A stretch of 46,707 nucleotides of DNA from Gammaproteobacteria bacterium. GTDB taxonomy: Bacteria; Pseudomonadota; Gammaproteobacteria; JAJPIJ01. Where the stretch lies: positions 1 to 46,707 of the forward strand of contig JAJPIJ010000053.1 of NCBI GenBank assembly GCA_021324815.1, in the 5' to 3' direction. The notes beneath the pieces were generated by a model. That model did no database searches. It saw only the letters and a list, made by a program, of their open reading frames with translations, and was not told the origin of the DNA. Both the position numbers and the translations under genes were made by a program. Positions 11,022 to 19,316 of the stretch are shown here, piece after piece (position 1 is the stretch's first letter; each line of letters begins with the position of its first letter).

Positions 11022-11558
11022 ATGAATCGCCGCACCACACACTTTACCCCGCAGTCGTCCTACACCCATGAGGAATTGCTGAATTGCGGCAACGGCCTGT
11101 TGTTCGGGCCGGGCAACGCGCAGTTGCCGCTGCCGCCGCTGCTGATGTTCGACCGCATCACCACCATCAGCGCCGACGGCGGCAGGCACGGCAAGGGCCT
11201 GATCCTGGCGGAGCTGGACGTGCAGTCCAAGCTGTGGTTTTTCGACTGCCATTTCACCGGCGATCCGGTGATGCCCGGATGCCTGGGCCTGGACGCCATG
11301 TGGCAGCTGATCGGCTTTTTCCTGGCCTGGCAGGGCGGGCCGGGACACGGGCGGGCGCTTGGCTGCGGGGAGGTGGAATTCACCGGCCAGGTGACGCCGG
11401 CGAACAAGCTGGTGTCCTACCGCGTGGACATGAAACGCGTGATCCTGCGCAAGCTGGTCATGGGCATCGGCGATGCCACCATGGCCGTCGACGGCCGCGT
11501 GATCTATCGCGGCAGGGATTTGCGCGTCGGATTGTTCACGTCGACCGAGGGGTTCTAG
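11022..11558 (+). CDS. fabA: Bifunctional 3-hydroxydecanoyl-ACP dehydratase/isomerase
   Basis: FabA dehydrates 3-hydroxydecanoyl-ACP and isomerises the product to the cis-3 isomer, the branch point to unsaturated fatty acids. The hot-dog fold signature [20 protein letters not shown] contains the catalytic His77 and Asp91, spaced as in E. coli FabA. PLLMFDRI and [20 protein letters not shown] also match. At 178 residues it is 6 longer than E. coli FabA. No good ribosome site precedes the ATG at 11022; an ATG at 11001 is in frame. The usual partner fabB is not beside it. Confidence 0.95.
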   Translation: MNRRTTHFTPQSSYTHEELLNCGNGLLFGPGNAQLPLPPLLMFDRITTISADGGRHGKGLILAELDVQSKLWFFDCHFTGDPVMPGCLGLDAMWQLIGFFLAWQGGPGHGRALGCGEVEFTGQVTPANKLVSYRVDMKRVILRKLVMGIGDATMAVDGRVIYRGRDLRVGLFTSTEGF

Positions 11559-11565
11559 CTCAACC

Positions 11566-11702
11566 CTGACTAAGTCCATCCTGGACTTTTCAGAGTGGGG
11601 AAACAAAAAGCGTGATTTTTGTCCCCCTCCGTTTCCCGGTCCCTTGGGAAACGCCGGCACATCCTGTGCGCCGGGACCACAACTTTCGCGGGGGTTTGTC
11701 AG
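11566..11702 (+). repeat. Dispersed multi-hairpin element, copy B
   Basis: It begins 7 nt after the fabA stop, in sense with fabA. Stem 1 is AAGTCCA 11572-11578 with TGGACTT 11582-11588, loop TCC. Stem 2 carries loop GCGTGA (11610-11615) and pairs imperfectly with a two-A bulge. Stem 3 is CGTTTCCC 11630-11637 with GGGAAACG 11646-11653. Stem 4 is GCACA 11657-11661 with TGTGC 11665-11669, loop TCC. The far end overlaps the stop codon of the convergent TPR gene. Confidence 0.85.
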
Positions 11703-12280
11703 ATTGCGCGTTGCGGTAAGTGTACGCGACGGGAATGGCGGAGGCGATCCGCATTCATCCGCGCCGAGGGCATCCAGGGATGCAGCTTGAGCGCGGCTTC
11801 GAACGCGGCCAGCGCCTTGTCCTCCTCGTCCAGCGCCAGGTAACACAACCCGCGGCCGGCCAGCGCGCCGAAATGACGGGGTTCAAGCTTGAGCGTCTGC
11901 TCGATGTCCTGAAGCGAGGCAAGATAGCTGCCCATGTTGTAATAAAGCGTGGCGCGCAGATTCCAGGCCTCGGCGAATTGCGGCGCCTCGTCGATGACCC
12001 TGCCGGCGAGTTCCAGGGCGTGGCTCTCATCGCCCTCCTCCATGGCCTCGGAGGCCTCCACCAGCAGGTTCTGGATGCGCCGGTCCTTGTAGGTGTACCA
12101 GAGCTTCCAGATCTCGTCCTGAATCTGAAGCGCGCTGGACTGATCCGGCGCCGCCTTCAACTGCGCAAACAACGCGGGTAGTTGCGGATCATTCTGATCA
12201 GCCCGCGCCGCGGCGGACGCCAGGGCCAACGCCGAGGCCACGATCGACCAGGACCGCCATTTGTTCCGCGGACAAATCAC
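11699..12280 (-). CDS. Secreted TPR-repeat protein
   Basis: This is a 193-residue product with an N-terminal signal peptide (ending about ASAAARA-DQ) and tandem TPR units visible from about residue 75: [20 protein letters not shown], then [20 protein letters not shown], then [22 protein letters not shown] domains mediate protein contacts; the partner is unknown, and the location should be periplasmic. The GTG start overlaps the hemL stop by 4 nt (GTGA), making it the last gene of the thiD-thiE-hemL operon. A link to thiamine or heme synthesis is not supported beyond position. Confidence 0.82.
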   Translation of the reverse strand: MICPRNKWRSWSIVASALALASAAARADQNDPQLPALFAQLKAAPDQSSALQIQDEIWKLWYTYKDRRIQNLLVEASEAMEEGDESHALELAGRVIDEAPQFAEAWNLRATLYYNMGSYLASLQDIEQTLKLEPRHFGALAGRGLCYLALDEEDKALAAFEAALKLHPWMPSARMNADRLRHSRRVHLPQRAI

Positions 12281-13563
12281 GGGCGGAGACTGCGGAAGGC
12301 CGCGCGGGCGGCGGAGAGGGTGTGTTCGATCTCCCGTTCGCCGTGCGCGCTTGAGACAAACCCGGCCTCGAACGCCGAGGGGGCGAGATACACGCCCTGC
12401 GCCAGCATGGCGTGGAAGAAGCGCTTGAAGCGCCCGACATCGCAGTGCATGACATGCGCATGGCGCGTGACCTGCGCCTGGTCGGTGAAGAACAGGCCGA
12501 ACATGCCGGTGACGTGGTTGGCGGTGAGCGGCACGCCCGCCGCGCGCGCCTCGGCGCGCAACCCCTCCGTCAGCCTCGCCGTCGCCGCCGCCAGCCGGTC
12601 GTGGAATCCCGGCTCGGACACCGCCTCCAGGGTGGCAAGGCCGGCGGCCATCGTCACGGGATTGCCGGACAGCGTGCCGGCCTGGTACACCGGACCCAGC
12701 GGCGAGAGTTGCTCCATGATGTCCCGGCGCCCGCCGAAGGCGCCGACCGGCAGCCCGCCGCCGATGATCTTGCCGAGCACCGTGAGGTCGGGGCGGATGC
12801 CGTAGAGCGACTGCGCGCCACCATGAGCCACGCGAAATCCGGTCATGACTTCATCGAAAATCAAAAGCGCGCCGTGGCGATCGCACAATTCCCTGAGGCC
12901 CTGAAGAAAGCCGGGAACGGGAGGGACGCAATTCATGTTGCCGGCCACCGGTTCGACGATGACCGCGGCAACCTGCTCGCCGATGCGGGCGAAGACGTCG
13001 CGCGCCTCATCGGGATCGTTGTAGGTCAGGGTCAGGGTCAGTTCCGCGAGCGGCTTGGGCACGCCGGGCGACGTGGGCACGCCGAAGGTGAGCGCGCCGG
13101 AGCCGGCCTTCACCAGCAGCGAATCGGCGTGGCCGTGATAGCATCCCTCGAACTTGACGATGCGATCCCGCCCCGTGAAGCCGCGCGCCAGGCGGATGGC
13201 GCTCATGGCCGCCTCCGTGCCGGAGCTGACCATGCGCAGGCGCTCGATGGCGGGCATGGCCTCGCAGATTTTCCGCGCCAGCCGGGTTTCGATTGCGGTG
13301 GGCGCGCCGAAGCCCAGGCCCTCGGCGGCGGCGCGCTGCACGGCGGCGATCACCCCGGGGTGGGCATGCCCCAGGATCATGGGTCCCCAGGAGCCGACGT
13401 AGTCAACAAAGCGGCGCCCATCGGCGTCGAACAAATACGCGCCCTCGCCGCGCTGGAAATATACCGGGTCGCCGCCAACGTGGCGGAAGGCGCGCACCGG
13501 CGAGTTCACCCCGCCGGCGATGTAGCGCTGGGCCTCGGCAAACAACGCTTGTGAACGGCTCAT
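12277..13563 (-). CDS. hemL: Glutamate-1-semialdehyde 2,1-aminomutase
   Basis: This PLP enzyme moves the amino group of glutamate-1-semialdehyde to give 5-aminolevulinate, the C5-pathway entry to heme. The 428-residue product starts [20 protein letters not shown], and has [20 protein letters not shown], the PLP-contacting [10 protein letters not shown], and the Schiff-base lysine in [16 protein letters not shown]. The frame is open further upstream, but the ATG at 13563 overlaps the thiE stop in an ATGA and gives the standard N terminus. Heme genes recur nearby (hemJ at 15229). Confidence 0.96.
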   Translation of the reverse strand: MSRSQALFAEAQRYIAGGVNSPVRAFRHVGGDPVYFQRGEGAYLFDADGRRFVDYVGSWGPMILGHAHPGVIAAVQRAAAEGLGFGAPTAIETRLARKICEAMPAIERLRMVSSGTEAAMSAIRLARGFTGRDRIVKFEGCYHGHADSLLVKAGSGALTFGVPTSPGVPKPLAELTLTLTYNDPDEARDVFARIGEQVAAVIVEPVAGNMNCVPPVPGFLQGLRELCDRHGALLIFDEVMTGFRVAHGGAQSLYGIRPDLTVLGKIIGGGLPVGAFGGRRDIMEQLSPLGPVYQAGTLSGNPVTMAAGLATLEAVSEPGFHDRLAAATARLTEGLRAEARAAGVPLTANHVTGMFGLFFTDQAQVTRHAHVMHCDVGRFKRFFHAMLAQGVYLAPSAFEAGFVSSAHGEREIEHTLSAARAAFRSLRP

Positions 13564-14213
13564 GCGATCCCCTTCGATGACGGCCGATGGAACAGCGCCC
13601 GATACCGGCGCGCGGCGCCGGCGATGTCCCCGCTTTCGAATATGCCGTGGCTGGCGGCCAGCCAGTGCGCGCCGGCGGCGATCAAGGCCCCGCCATTTTC
13701 GGGCGTGACCCCGCCGATGGCAACCACGGGCAGCGCCGAGGCGGCGCGGGCGAGTCGCAGCAGTTCGATGGCGGCCGTCGCGGCATGGGGCTTGGTGACC
13801 GAGGGAAAGAAGGCGCCCAGGGCGGCGTAATCCGCCCCCGCGGCCGCGGCGGCACGCAGCCGGTCGATGCGGTTGTAACAAGAGACACCGATGATGGCTT
13901 GCGGTCCCAGAATCCGCCGCGCTTCGGCGACGGGCACATCATCCACGCCCAAATGCACGCCCGCGGCGCCAGACGCTAACGCGAGCGCCGGGTCGTCGTT
14001 GATGATCAGTGGCGCGCCGTGCTCCGCGCAGAGCCGCTGCAGACGGCGCGCCTCGGCGAGGGTGGCACGCCCCTTGGCGCGGTACTGCACCATGACCGCG
14101 CCGCCTTCCAGGGCCTGCCTCACCTGGTCGATGAGTGCTTCGGCGCCCGCCGCCGATGCCGGCGTGATGACATACAGCCCGTGTTCCGGGAGGTGCGCGC
14201 GGGCGGGCGTCAC
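13560..14213 (-). CDS. thiE: Thiamine-phosphate synthase
   Basis: ThiE joins the pyrimidine (HMP-PP) and thiazole phosphates to give thiamine phosphate. The TIM-barrel sequence shows [35 protein letters not shown], the phosphate-binding [22 protein letters not shown], and [11 protein letters not shown] place the start at the GTG at 14213, which overlaps the thiD stop by 4 nt (GTGA) and gives 217 residues, the normal size; the frame is open up to 14246. The stop overlaps the hemL start by 4 nt. Confidence 0.94.
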   Translation of the reverse strand: MTPARAHLPEHGLYVITPASAAGAEALIDQVRQALEGGAVMVQYRAKGRATLAEARRLQRLCAEHGAPLIINDDPALALASGAAGVHLGVDDVPVAEARRILGPQAIIGVSCYNRIDRLRAAAAAGADYAALGAFFPSVTKPHAATAAIELLRLARAASALPVVAIGGVTPENGGALIAAGAHWLAASHGIFESGDIAGAARRYRALFHRPSSKGIA

Positions 14214-14995
14214 GGCGCCCAACCCGCGAAGCGCGAGGGGTGCCACTGGCCGCGGCCGGCCGCCTGCGCGTTTTTCAATGTGTTCCAGGTGTAATCCAGC
14301 GCCCGGCCAACCGCTTCCGGCATATCGGTCCCCCGCGCGAGATGCGCGGCAAGCGCCGAGGCCAGCGTGCAGCCGGAACCGTGATAGACGTGCGGCAATC
14401 GTTCGCAGGCATACGTCCGCGCGCCGCCGCCGTAGAGGGTGTTCAACACCTGCGGGGTGTCCTCGTGGGTGCCGGTGATCAGCACGTGCGGGCAGCCGCG
14501 CTGGCGCAGATGCTCCGCGGCAAGCGCCAGATCCGCCTCGCCGGTCAGCAGCCGCGCCTCCAGGCTGTTGGGGGTGACCACGGTCACATGCGGCAGCAGT
14601 TCGAGGATTGCCACCCGCGTCGCCTCATCGGCGATGACGCGGCCGCCGCCGGAGGCCAGCACGGGATCCAGCACCACGGGCCCGCCGGCGAGCCGGCCCT
14701 TGAGCAGGGTGGCAAGCGCGCCGGCGACCGCCTCGTCGGGTATGAGGCCAATCTTGCAGGCGTGGATGGTGACGTCGGAGAGCAGGCATTCGGCCTGGCG
14801 CAGCAGATCCGCGGGCCGTGACGGCGTCAGGCCGAGAAACCCGCGGCTGTTCTGCGCCGTCAGGGCCGTCACCAGGGTGAAGGCGCGGCAGCCCTGCGCG
14901 CCGATGGCTTCGATGTCGGCCTGGATGCCGGCCCCGCCGCTGGGGTCATGGCCGCCGATGGCGAGTACGTGACGCATGGGATTGGATGCGGACAT
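14210..14995 (-). CDS. thiD: Hydroxymethylpyrimidine/phosphomethylpyrimidine kinase
   Basis: ThiD phosphorylates HMP twice to supply ThiE. The ribokinase-fold signature IGGHDPSGGAGIQADIEAIG is near the N terminus; VVLDPVLASGGGRVI and the anion-hole region HGSGCTLASALAAHLARG are present. Starting at 14995 gives 261 residues (MSASNPMRHVLAIGG); ATG 14977 would also be acceptable. No thiamine (TPP) riboswitch is recognisable in the 50-nt gap to the divergent rubredoxin gene. It heads the coupled thiD-thiE-hemL-TPR operon. Confidence 0.94.
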   Translation of the reverse strand: MSASNPMRHVLAIGGHDPSGGAGIQADIEAIGAQGCRAFTLVTALTAQNSRGFLGLTPSRPADLLRQAECLLSDVTIHACKIGLIPDEAVAGALATLLKGRLAGGPVVLDPVLASGGGRVIADEATRVAILELLPHVTVVTPNSLEARLLTGEADLALAAEHLRQRGCPHVLITGTHEDTPQVLNTLYGGGARTYACERLPHVYHGSGCTLASALAAHLARGTDMPEAVGRALDYTWNTLKNAQAAGRGQWHPSRFAGWAP

Positions 14996-15010
14996 GCGAA
15001 AATTTATGCT
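14982..15010 (+). promoter_or_regulatory. Predicted sigma-70 promoter for rubredoxin
   Basis: TTGGAT (14982-14987) and TATGCT (15005-15010) are separated by 17 bp. Transcription would begin near 15017, leaving a leader of about 30 nt with AAAGGTAG before the rubredoxin ATG. The -35 lies inside the first codons of the divergent thiD. Confidence 0.45.
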
Positions 15011-15045
15011 AAAAAGCAATAATCCGGCGACGAAAGGTAGCATTC

Positions 15046-15216
15046 ATGCCATACAAAAAATACATGTGCATCGTCTGCGGCTTCATTTATGACGAGGCGC
15101 AGGGTTGGCCGCAGGACGGCATCGCGCCGGGAACGCGCTGGGAGGACGTGCCGCCGAACTGGTGCTGTCCGGACTGCGGCGCGCGCAAGGAGGATTTCGA
15201 GATGGTAGAAATTTGA
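15046..15216 (+). CDS. Rubredoxin
   Basis: This is a 56-residue product beginning [17 protein letters not shown], with the second cysteine pair in [17 protein letters not shown]. The two C-x-x-C knuckles ligate a single iron; the extra Cys next to the second knuckle is seen in other rubredoxins. It is a soluble one-electron carrier, often supplying oxidative-stress or alkane-hydroxylase partners, but none is encoded nearby. AAAGG precedes the ATG. It sits divergent to thiD and converges on hemJ with a 12-nt gap. Confidence 0.94.
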   Translation: MPYKKYMCIVCGFIYDEAQGWPQDGIAPGTRWEDVPPNWCCPDCGARKEDFEMVEI

Positions 15217-15228
15217 ACAAATTCAATT

Positions 15229-15654
15229 TCAGAACGGACGCACTTCCACCAGGATCACCACCGCGATCAGAATCAACGCGGGGAATTCGTTGAGCCAGCG
15301 GTAAAAGACGTGGCCATGGCGATTGCGGTCATGCTTGAAATCCAGCAGCAAGATGCCGAGATAAAGGTGATAGAACACCAGCACCGTGACCAGCGCCAGT
15401 TTGAGCTGCATCCAGCCGCTGCGCAGATAGGCCGAGGTGTCGCCGCCCAGCAGCAGCCAGACGCCGAACACGAGGGTCAGCACGCCACCCGGCATCAGGA
15501 TGCCGTTGTACATCCTGCGTTCCATGATCTTGAAGCGCTCGATGCCGGGCGCGTCCCTGCTCATGGCGTGGTAGACGAACAGCCGCGGCAGGTAGAACAA
15601 CCCCGCGAACCAGGTGACCATGAAGATGACGTGGAAGGCTTTGATCCAGGCCAT
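15229..15654 (-). CDS. hemJ: HemJ-type protoporphyrinogen IX oxidase
   Basis: This is a 141-residue polytopic membrane protein of the HemJ (UPF0093) family: WIKAFHVIFMVTWFAGLFYLPRLFVYHA contains the conserved early His of the family, and LLGGDTSAYLRSGWMQLKL and KHDRNRHGHVFYRWLNEFP follow. About four transmembrane segments are apparent. HemJ oxidises protoporphyrinogen IX in bacteria lacking HemG/HemY. It starts 3 nt after the thioredoxin-like gene ends, so the two are probably cotranscribed. Confidence 0.9.
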   Translation of the reverse strand: MAWIKAFHVIFMVTWFAGLFYLPRLFVYHAMSRDAPGIERFKIMERRMYNGILMPGGVLTLVFGVWLLLGGDTSAYLRSGWMQLKLALVTVLVFYHLYLGILLLDFKHDRNRHGHVFYRWLNEFPALILIAVVILVEVRPF

Positions 15655-15656
15655 GG

Positions 15657-16157
15657 TCAGGAACCCAGCCAGGCCCGCACCTGCCGCCGCACGCTGTCGA
15701 TGTCGAGTTCGCCCACCACGTGCTGCACCACGTGGCCGTCGGGCGCGATGAGAAAACTCGTGGGCGTCAGCATCACGTCGCCGAAGCCACGCGCGATCTC
15801 GCCGGAGGTGTCGAGCGCAATGGTGTAGGGAATCGATCTTTCCTTCACCATGCGCAGCACCTGATCGGGCGGGTCGTAGGCCATCGCCACGCCGATGATG
15901 GTGAATCCCTTGGAGCCCAGTTCCTGGTACAAGGCGGCCAGCGCCGGCATTTCCTTGACGCAGCCCGGGCAGCTCGTGGCCCAGAAATTGACCAAGACGG
16001 GCCTGCCTTTGAGCTGCTGGAGGCTGATTTGGCGGCCGTCAATGGCGGGGAAGGTGAGGGTCGGCGCCGCGTCCCATCCCGGCTTGCTGAACCACAGCCA
16101 GCCCACCGCGGCCGCCGCCGTGATGAAGAAGGATATCAGTAGGAAAACGCGTTTCAT
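15657..16157 (-). CDS. TlpA/ResA-like membrane-anchored thioredoxin
   Basis: The 166-residue product has an uncleaved N-terminal anchor (VFLLISFFITAAAAVGWLWF), then a thioredoxin fold with the redox motif CPGC in NFWATSCPGCVKEMPAL and the cis-proline in LTPTSFLIAPDGHVV. Such proteins reduce periplasmic disulfides, typically in cytochrome c maturation. I take the ATG at 16157; the frame extends to 16229 without a plausible signal. It shares a transcript with hemJ, which hints at heme or cytochrome metabolism. Confidence 0.86.
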   Translation of the reverse strand: MKRVFLLISFFITAAAAVGWLWFSKPGWDAAPTLTFPAIDGRQISLQQLKGRPVLVNFWATSCPGCVKEMPALAALYQELGSKGFTIIGVAMAYDPPDQVLRMVKERSIPYTIALDTSGEIARGFGDVMLTPTSFLIAPDGHVVQHVVGELDIDSVRRQVRAWLGS

Positions 16158-16320
16158 GTGAGGGTTAGAGGGTTCCGGCGCCCGGATGCATGATTGGATA
16201 CGGATTGAGTCCTGTGAATTCCAGTCCACCCATTAGTTGTATGAATTGAAGTTACGCGAATTAATTAATATATGAATTTAAGTATAGTTCTTAACTAATT
16301 GCTTTTTAAGATAATTATTG
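16158..16320. other. AT-rich intergenic island
   Basis: The 352-nt gap between the thioredoxin gene and argC is the longest gene-free stretch here. About 16230-16320 is strikingly AT-rich compared with everything around it, with runs such as TTAATTAATATATGAATT. It ends at the -35 of a predicted promoter and may act as an UP element or a site for a nucleoid protein. No ORF with coding character was found. The rest of the gap holds a small-RNA unit and an argC promoter, listed separately. Confidence 0.6.
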
Positions 16321-16349
16321 TTGACATATTCCGCCGCAATTATTAAGCT
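16321..16349 (+). promoter_or_regulatory. Strong predicted sigma-70 promoter for a small RNA
   Basis: A perfect TTGACA (16321-16326) is followed after 17 bp by TAAGCT (16344-16349). The AT-rich tract immediately upstream fits an UP element. The predicted start is near 16356. Confidence 0.6.
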
Positions 16350-16355
16350 AGTCTG

Positions 16356-16429
16356 GTCGTGCCGCAAGACACGACGCCTAATAATAACGATTATTCACAC
16401 CTTGAAAGCGGCTGCGGCCGCTTTTTTTT
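16356..16429 (+). ncRNA. Candidate small RNA, about 75 nt
   Basis: Between a predicted promoter and a strong terminator lies a short non-coding unit. Its 5' end folds as GTCGTG (16356-16361) with CACGAC (16370-16375), loop CCGCAAGA. A small A/U hairpin (AATAA CGA TTATT) follows near 16383-16395, then a single-stranded CACACCTTG, then the terminator stem. No ORF or tRNA-like fold is present. I do not recognise it as a known RNA family. argC has its own promoter after the terminator, so this is not simply the argC leader. Confidence 0.5.
16405..16429 (+). terminator. Intrinsic terminator
   Basis: AAAGCGGC (16405-16412) pairs perfectly with GCCGCTTT (16417-16424) around loop TGCG, followed by a run of eight T (16422-16429). 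This is the clearest intrinsic terminator in the window. Confidence 0.85.
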
Positions 16430-16431
16430 GC

Positions 16432-16459
16432 TTGAGCGAAGAGCAGACGAGGGTATAGT
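16432..16459 (+). promoter_or_regulatory. Predicted promoter for argC
   Basis: TTGAGC (16432-16437) and TATAGT (16454-16459) are spaced by 16 bp, immediately after the terminator. The start would be near 16466, leaving a leader of about 44 nt before the argC ATG. No ARG-box-like palindrome was identified with confidence. Confidence 0.45.
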
Positions 16460-16509
16460 ACGCCACTTTCCATCATTATCGCGCAAGGCGGTCAATTTCA
16501 AAGGTGGCC

Positions 16510-17541
16510 ATGATAAGGGTTGGCATCGTTGGCGGCACGGGCTATACGGGCCTGGAATTGCTGCGCCTTCTGTGCGGCCATCCGGACGTACAATTGCAGG
16601 TGGTGACCTCGCGGCAGGAGGCGGGTGCGGCCGTGGCCGATCTGTTTCCGAGCCTGCGCGGCTGCACCGATCTTCGCTACCTGCCGCCGCAGCGCGCGGA
16701 TTTGAAGGGCTGCGACCTGGTATTTTTCGCCACGCCCAACGGCACGGCCATGACCCAGGTCCCGGACCTGTTGACGGCCGGCGTGCGGGTGATCGACCTG
16801 GCGGCCGATTTCCGGCTGCAGGACAAAAAAGTCTGGGAGCAATGGTATGGCCAGCCGCACGCCTGCCCTGAGCTGCTGGCGGAGGCCGTGTATGGCCTCC
16901 CGGAGGTGAACCGCGAGCGGATCTGCAAAGCGCAACTGGTGGCGAATCCAGGTTGTTACGTCACGGCGGTGACGCTGGGTTTCCTGCCGCTCATCGAAAC
17001 CGGTCTTGTGGATTTGAAGCGCTTGATTGCCGACGCCAAGTCCGGTGTCAGCGGGGCCGGGCGCGGCGTCGCCAGTCACACTCTTTTCTGCGAGGCCGGG
17101 GATAACTTTCATGCCTACGGCGTGCCCGGCCACCGGCACGGGCCGGAAATCAGCCAGAACCTGGCGAGGCTTGCAGGCCAGGCGGTGGAACTGACCTTTG
17201 TCCCGCACCTGGTGCCGATGCTGCGCGGCATCCATGCCACGCTGTACGCCGAACTCAAGAGGAAGGACGCGGACCTGCAGGCCCTGTACCTCCGCCGCTA
17301 CGCCGATGAGCCATTCGTCGACGTCATGCCGCCCGGCTCGCATCCGGAAACCCGCTCGGTGCGTGGCGCCAACGTGTGCCGGATCGCGGTTCACCAGCCG
17401 CAGGGGGGGCGGCGGATCGTGGTGCTGGCGGTCATCGACAATCTGGTCAAGGGCGCGGCGGGGCAGGCCGTGCAGAACATGAACCTGATGTTCGGTCTGC
17501 CGGAAACGCGCGGGCTGGCGGCGCCCGCGCTGGTGCCCTGA
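16510..17541 (+). CDS. argC: N-acetyl-gamma-glutamyl-phosphate reductase
   Basis: ArgC reduces N-acetylglutamyl phosphate with NADPH in arginine synthesis. The Rossmann motif [18 protein letters not shown] opens the protein and the catalytic Cys149 is in [34 protein letters not shown] and [20 protein letters not shown] also match. I choose ATG 16510 (343 residues), with AAAGG 6-10 nt upstream, over the GTG at 16504. It heads a same-strand run through erpA. Confidence 0.96.
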   Translation: MIRVGIVGGTGYTGLELLRLLCGHPDVQLQVVTSRQEAGAAVADLFPSLRGCTDLRYLPPQRADLKGCDLVFFATPNGTAMTQVPDLLTAGVRVIDLAADFRLQDKKVWEQWYGQPHACPELLAEAVYGLPEVNRERICKAQLVANPGCYVTAVTLGFLPLIETGLVDLKRLIADAKSGVSGAGRGVASHTLFCEAGDNFHAYGVPGHRHGPEISQNLARLAGQAVELTFVPHLVPMLRGIHATLYAELKRKDADLQALYLRRYADEPFVDVMPPGSHPETRSVRGANVCRIAVHQPQGGRRIVVLAVIDNLVKGAAGQAVQNMNLMFGLPETRGLAAPALVP

Positions 17542-17574
17542 CGTTCGCGGGGTGGCGGGCGACGGCGCAAAATT

Positions 17575-18315
17575 ATGAGTAAAAAGCCCCGGCTCATCGT
17601 CCAACACCGGCCCTCCCTCATCAAGCAAGCCGTGGTGGCGGTGCTCGGCGGCATGCTGATCGTGCTGCTGAGCTGGATGGTGCTCGATTACAGCCATTGG
17701 CATTATGTCTATGGCCGGATGAAACTGGGCGAGGTGTATAAAAGCGCCGCGCCGACAGATCTCGCGCCGCGGCTCGACTTGCAGGCGGAAAATGAGACGC
17801 TGCGCGAGCAGATCGCGATACTGGAACGCAGCGCGCAGGTCGACAAACAGGCCGTGCTGGACGTGCAAAGCCACTTCCGCGAATTGCAGGATCAAATTTC
17901 GAAACTCAAGGAGGAACTGGAGTTCTATCGCGGCATCGTGTCGGCCACCAAGCACGGCAGCGGCCTGCGCGTGCAGGGTCTGCAATTGTCCGCGACGGGG
18001 GAGGAGCGGCAATATCACTTCAAGCTGGTGTTAACCAATATGGATAAAGGTGATAAGGTTGCCAGCGGCAAAGTGACCATGAGTGTGGAGGGCCATCTCG
18101 GCGGGGCGACGCAAACGCTGGATTACGCCACCCTCGCCGGGACGGCCGCGGACGGCCTGCCCTTCAGGTTCAAACACTTTCAGCGTCTGGAAGGCACCAT
18201 CCGCGTGCCGCCGGGATTCGATCCGGCGCGCGTGGGTGTCGGCGTGGTGCCGGACGGGGACAGGGACGCGAAGGAAATCAAAAGCTACGAATGGGGCAAG
18301 GTGGTCACTAAGTGA
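17575..18315 (+). CDS. DUF6776-type membrane-anchored coiled-coil protein
   Basis: This is a 246-residue product with one N-terminal transmembrane segment (AVVAVLGGMLIVLLSWMVL, about residues 19-37). A long coiled coil follows (LQAENETLREQIAILERSAQ and on to KLKEELEFYRG, about 68-120), then a compact periplasmic C-terminal domain. The layout and its place between argC and a bactofilin gene match the DUF6776 family. Function is unknown; the neighbourhood of bactofilin and an M23 peptidase suggests a cell-envelope role, which is inference. Confidence 0.78.
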   Translation: MSKKPRLIVQHRPSLIKQAVVAVLGGMLIVLLSWMVLDYSHWHYVYGRMKLGEVYKSAAPTDLAPRLDLQAENETLREQIAILERSAQVDKQAVLDVQSHFRELQDQISKLKEELEFYRGIVSATKHGSGLRVQGLQLSATGEERQYHFKLVLTNMDKGDKVASGKVTMSVEGHLGGATQTLDYATLAGTAADGLPFRFKHFQRLEGTIRVPPGFDPARVGVGVVPDGDRDAKEIKSYEWGKVVTK

Positions 18316-18389
18316 GGCGGTGATAACCGGTTTATCCCGACCTTTCAGGACTTGGAGTCGGAATTACAACCATATCTTGGGAGACGACC

Positions 18390-18818
18390 ATGTGGTGGGG
18401 AAAGCGCAAGAAAAAGAGGCATACACGGATTGAATCGTTGATCGGCCCGCATTCCCAGTTCGTCGGCGATGTCCGCTTCAGCGGCGGATTGCATGTCGAT
18501 GGCCAGCTCAAGGGCAACGTCACGGCGGCGGACGAGGATAGCTCGGTGTTGCAGTTGAGTGATCGCGGCACCATCGAGGGCGACGTCAAGGTGCCTTACG
18601 TGGTGTTGCACGGCACGGTGGTCGGCGACGTGTACGCCCGTGAGCACATCGAACTTGCCGGCAGCGCCCGCGTCGAAGGTAACGTGTACTATAATTTAAT
18701 CGAGATGGCGGTGGGATCGGCGGTGAACGGCCAGCTGGTGCATATCTCGCAGGCGGACAAGGGCGTCCCGGCGGCGGGACACGCGCCGGCGGCGGTCAAA
18801 GCCGGCCCATCATCGTGA
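18390..18818 (+). CDS. Bactofilin
   Basis: This is a 142-residue protein whose core is a right-handed beta-helix of the bactofilin (DUF583) family: [20 protein letters not shown], then [20 protein letters not shown], and [20 protein letters not shown]. Flanking tails are disordered: a basic N terminus (KRKKKRH) and an Ala/Pro-rich C terminus. Bactofilins polymerise without nucleotide into membrane-associated filaments that place cell-wall enzymes. GGGAGA lies just upstream of the ATG. The nearby M23 peptidase (20474) is a plausible client. Confidence 0.92.
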   Translation: MWWGKRKKKRHTRIESLIGPHSQFVGDVRFSGGLHVDGQLKGNVTAADEDSSVLQLSDRGTIEGDVKVPYVVLHGTVVGDVYAREHIELAGSARVEGNVYYNLIEMAVGSAVNGQLVHISQADKGVPAAGHAPAAVKAGPSS

Positions 18819-18844
18819 AGGCAGAACGCGCAGGAGCGAAATTC

Positions 18845-19198
18845 ATGACCGAGACCGAAACGACGGCGGCAAGCCCGCTGGTGTTCACCGACGCGGCGGC
18901 GGCCAAGGTGCGGCAGCTGATCGACGAGGAGGGCGATCCCTCCTTGATGCTGCGCGTGTTCATCCAGGGCGGCGGCTGTTCCGGCTTCCAGTACGGCTTC
19001 ACCTTCGAGCAGGCGCTGGGGGAGGGTGACACCGTGGTGGAGAAGGGCGGCGTCAAGCTGCTCATCGATCCGATGAGCTATCAATATCTGGCGGGCGCCG
19101 AGATCGATTACAGCGAGGGATTGGAAGGCGCCCAGTTCGTGATCCGCAATCCCAACGCCGCCACCACCTGCGGCTGCGGTTCGTCGTTCTCCGTCTGA
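18845..19198 (+). CDS. erpA: Iron-sulfur cluster insertion protein ErpA
   Basis: This A-type carrier (117 residues) delivers 4Fe-4S clusters, classically to IspG/IspH. The three cluster cysteines are in [17 protein letters not shown] and the C-terminal [11 protein letters not shown]. The AGGAG at 18830-18834 sets the ATG at 18845; the upstream in-frame start at 18815 would add an unconserved stretch. It follows bactofilin by 26 nt and ends where copy C of the dispersed repeat begins. Confidence 0.95.
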   Translation: MTETETTAASPLVFTDAAAAKVRQLIDEEGDPSLMLRVFIQGGGCSGFQYGFTFEQALGEGDTVVEKGGVKLLIDPMSYQYLAGAEIDYSEGLEGAQFVIRNPNAATTCGCGSSFSV

Positions 19199-19304
19199 GA
19201 AACCTCCGCAAAAGGCGGAGGTTCCTCTCTGTACGGGGACGTGGCGGCGGAAACCCCATTTTTTGTTTCCCGGCCCTGAAAAAATCCGGCATGGACTTAT
19301 TTAG
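19199..19304 (-). repeat. Dispersed multi-hairpin element, copy C (shortened)
   Basis: On the minus strand this starts 12 nt after the anmK stop with CTAAATAAGTCC (complement of 19293-19304), like the other copies. Stem 1 is partly decayed, and the region of stems 2 and 3 is fused and shortened by roughly 35 nt: GGGAAACAAAAA is followed directly by GGTTTCC. The TCCC-loop stem is reduced to 3 bp. The last stem is perfect: AACCTCCGC 19201-19209 with GCGGAGGTT 19215-19223. It lies between the convergent erpA and anmK genes. Confidence 0.7.
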
Positions 19305-19316
19305 AGATTTCAAAAG

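Noticed and set aside
14996-15045. Thiamine (TPP) riboswitch upstream of thiD
   Set aside because: The gap to the divergent rubredoxin gene is only 50 nt and holds none of the conserved CTGAGA or ACCTGA-type elements.
16356-16429. tRNA gene in the AT-rich gap
   Set aside because: The length is close to a tRNA, but there is no acceptor stem, T-loop GTTCGA-type sequence or anticodon arm; a terminator stem occupies the 3' half.
16498-18018. Minus-strand ORF of 506 codons across argC and the DUF6776 gene
   Set aside because: argC on the plus strand is certain; the opposite frame has no motif or plausible start.
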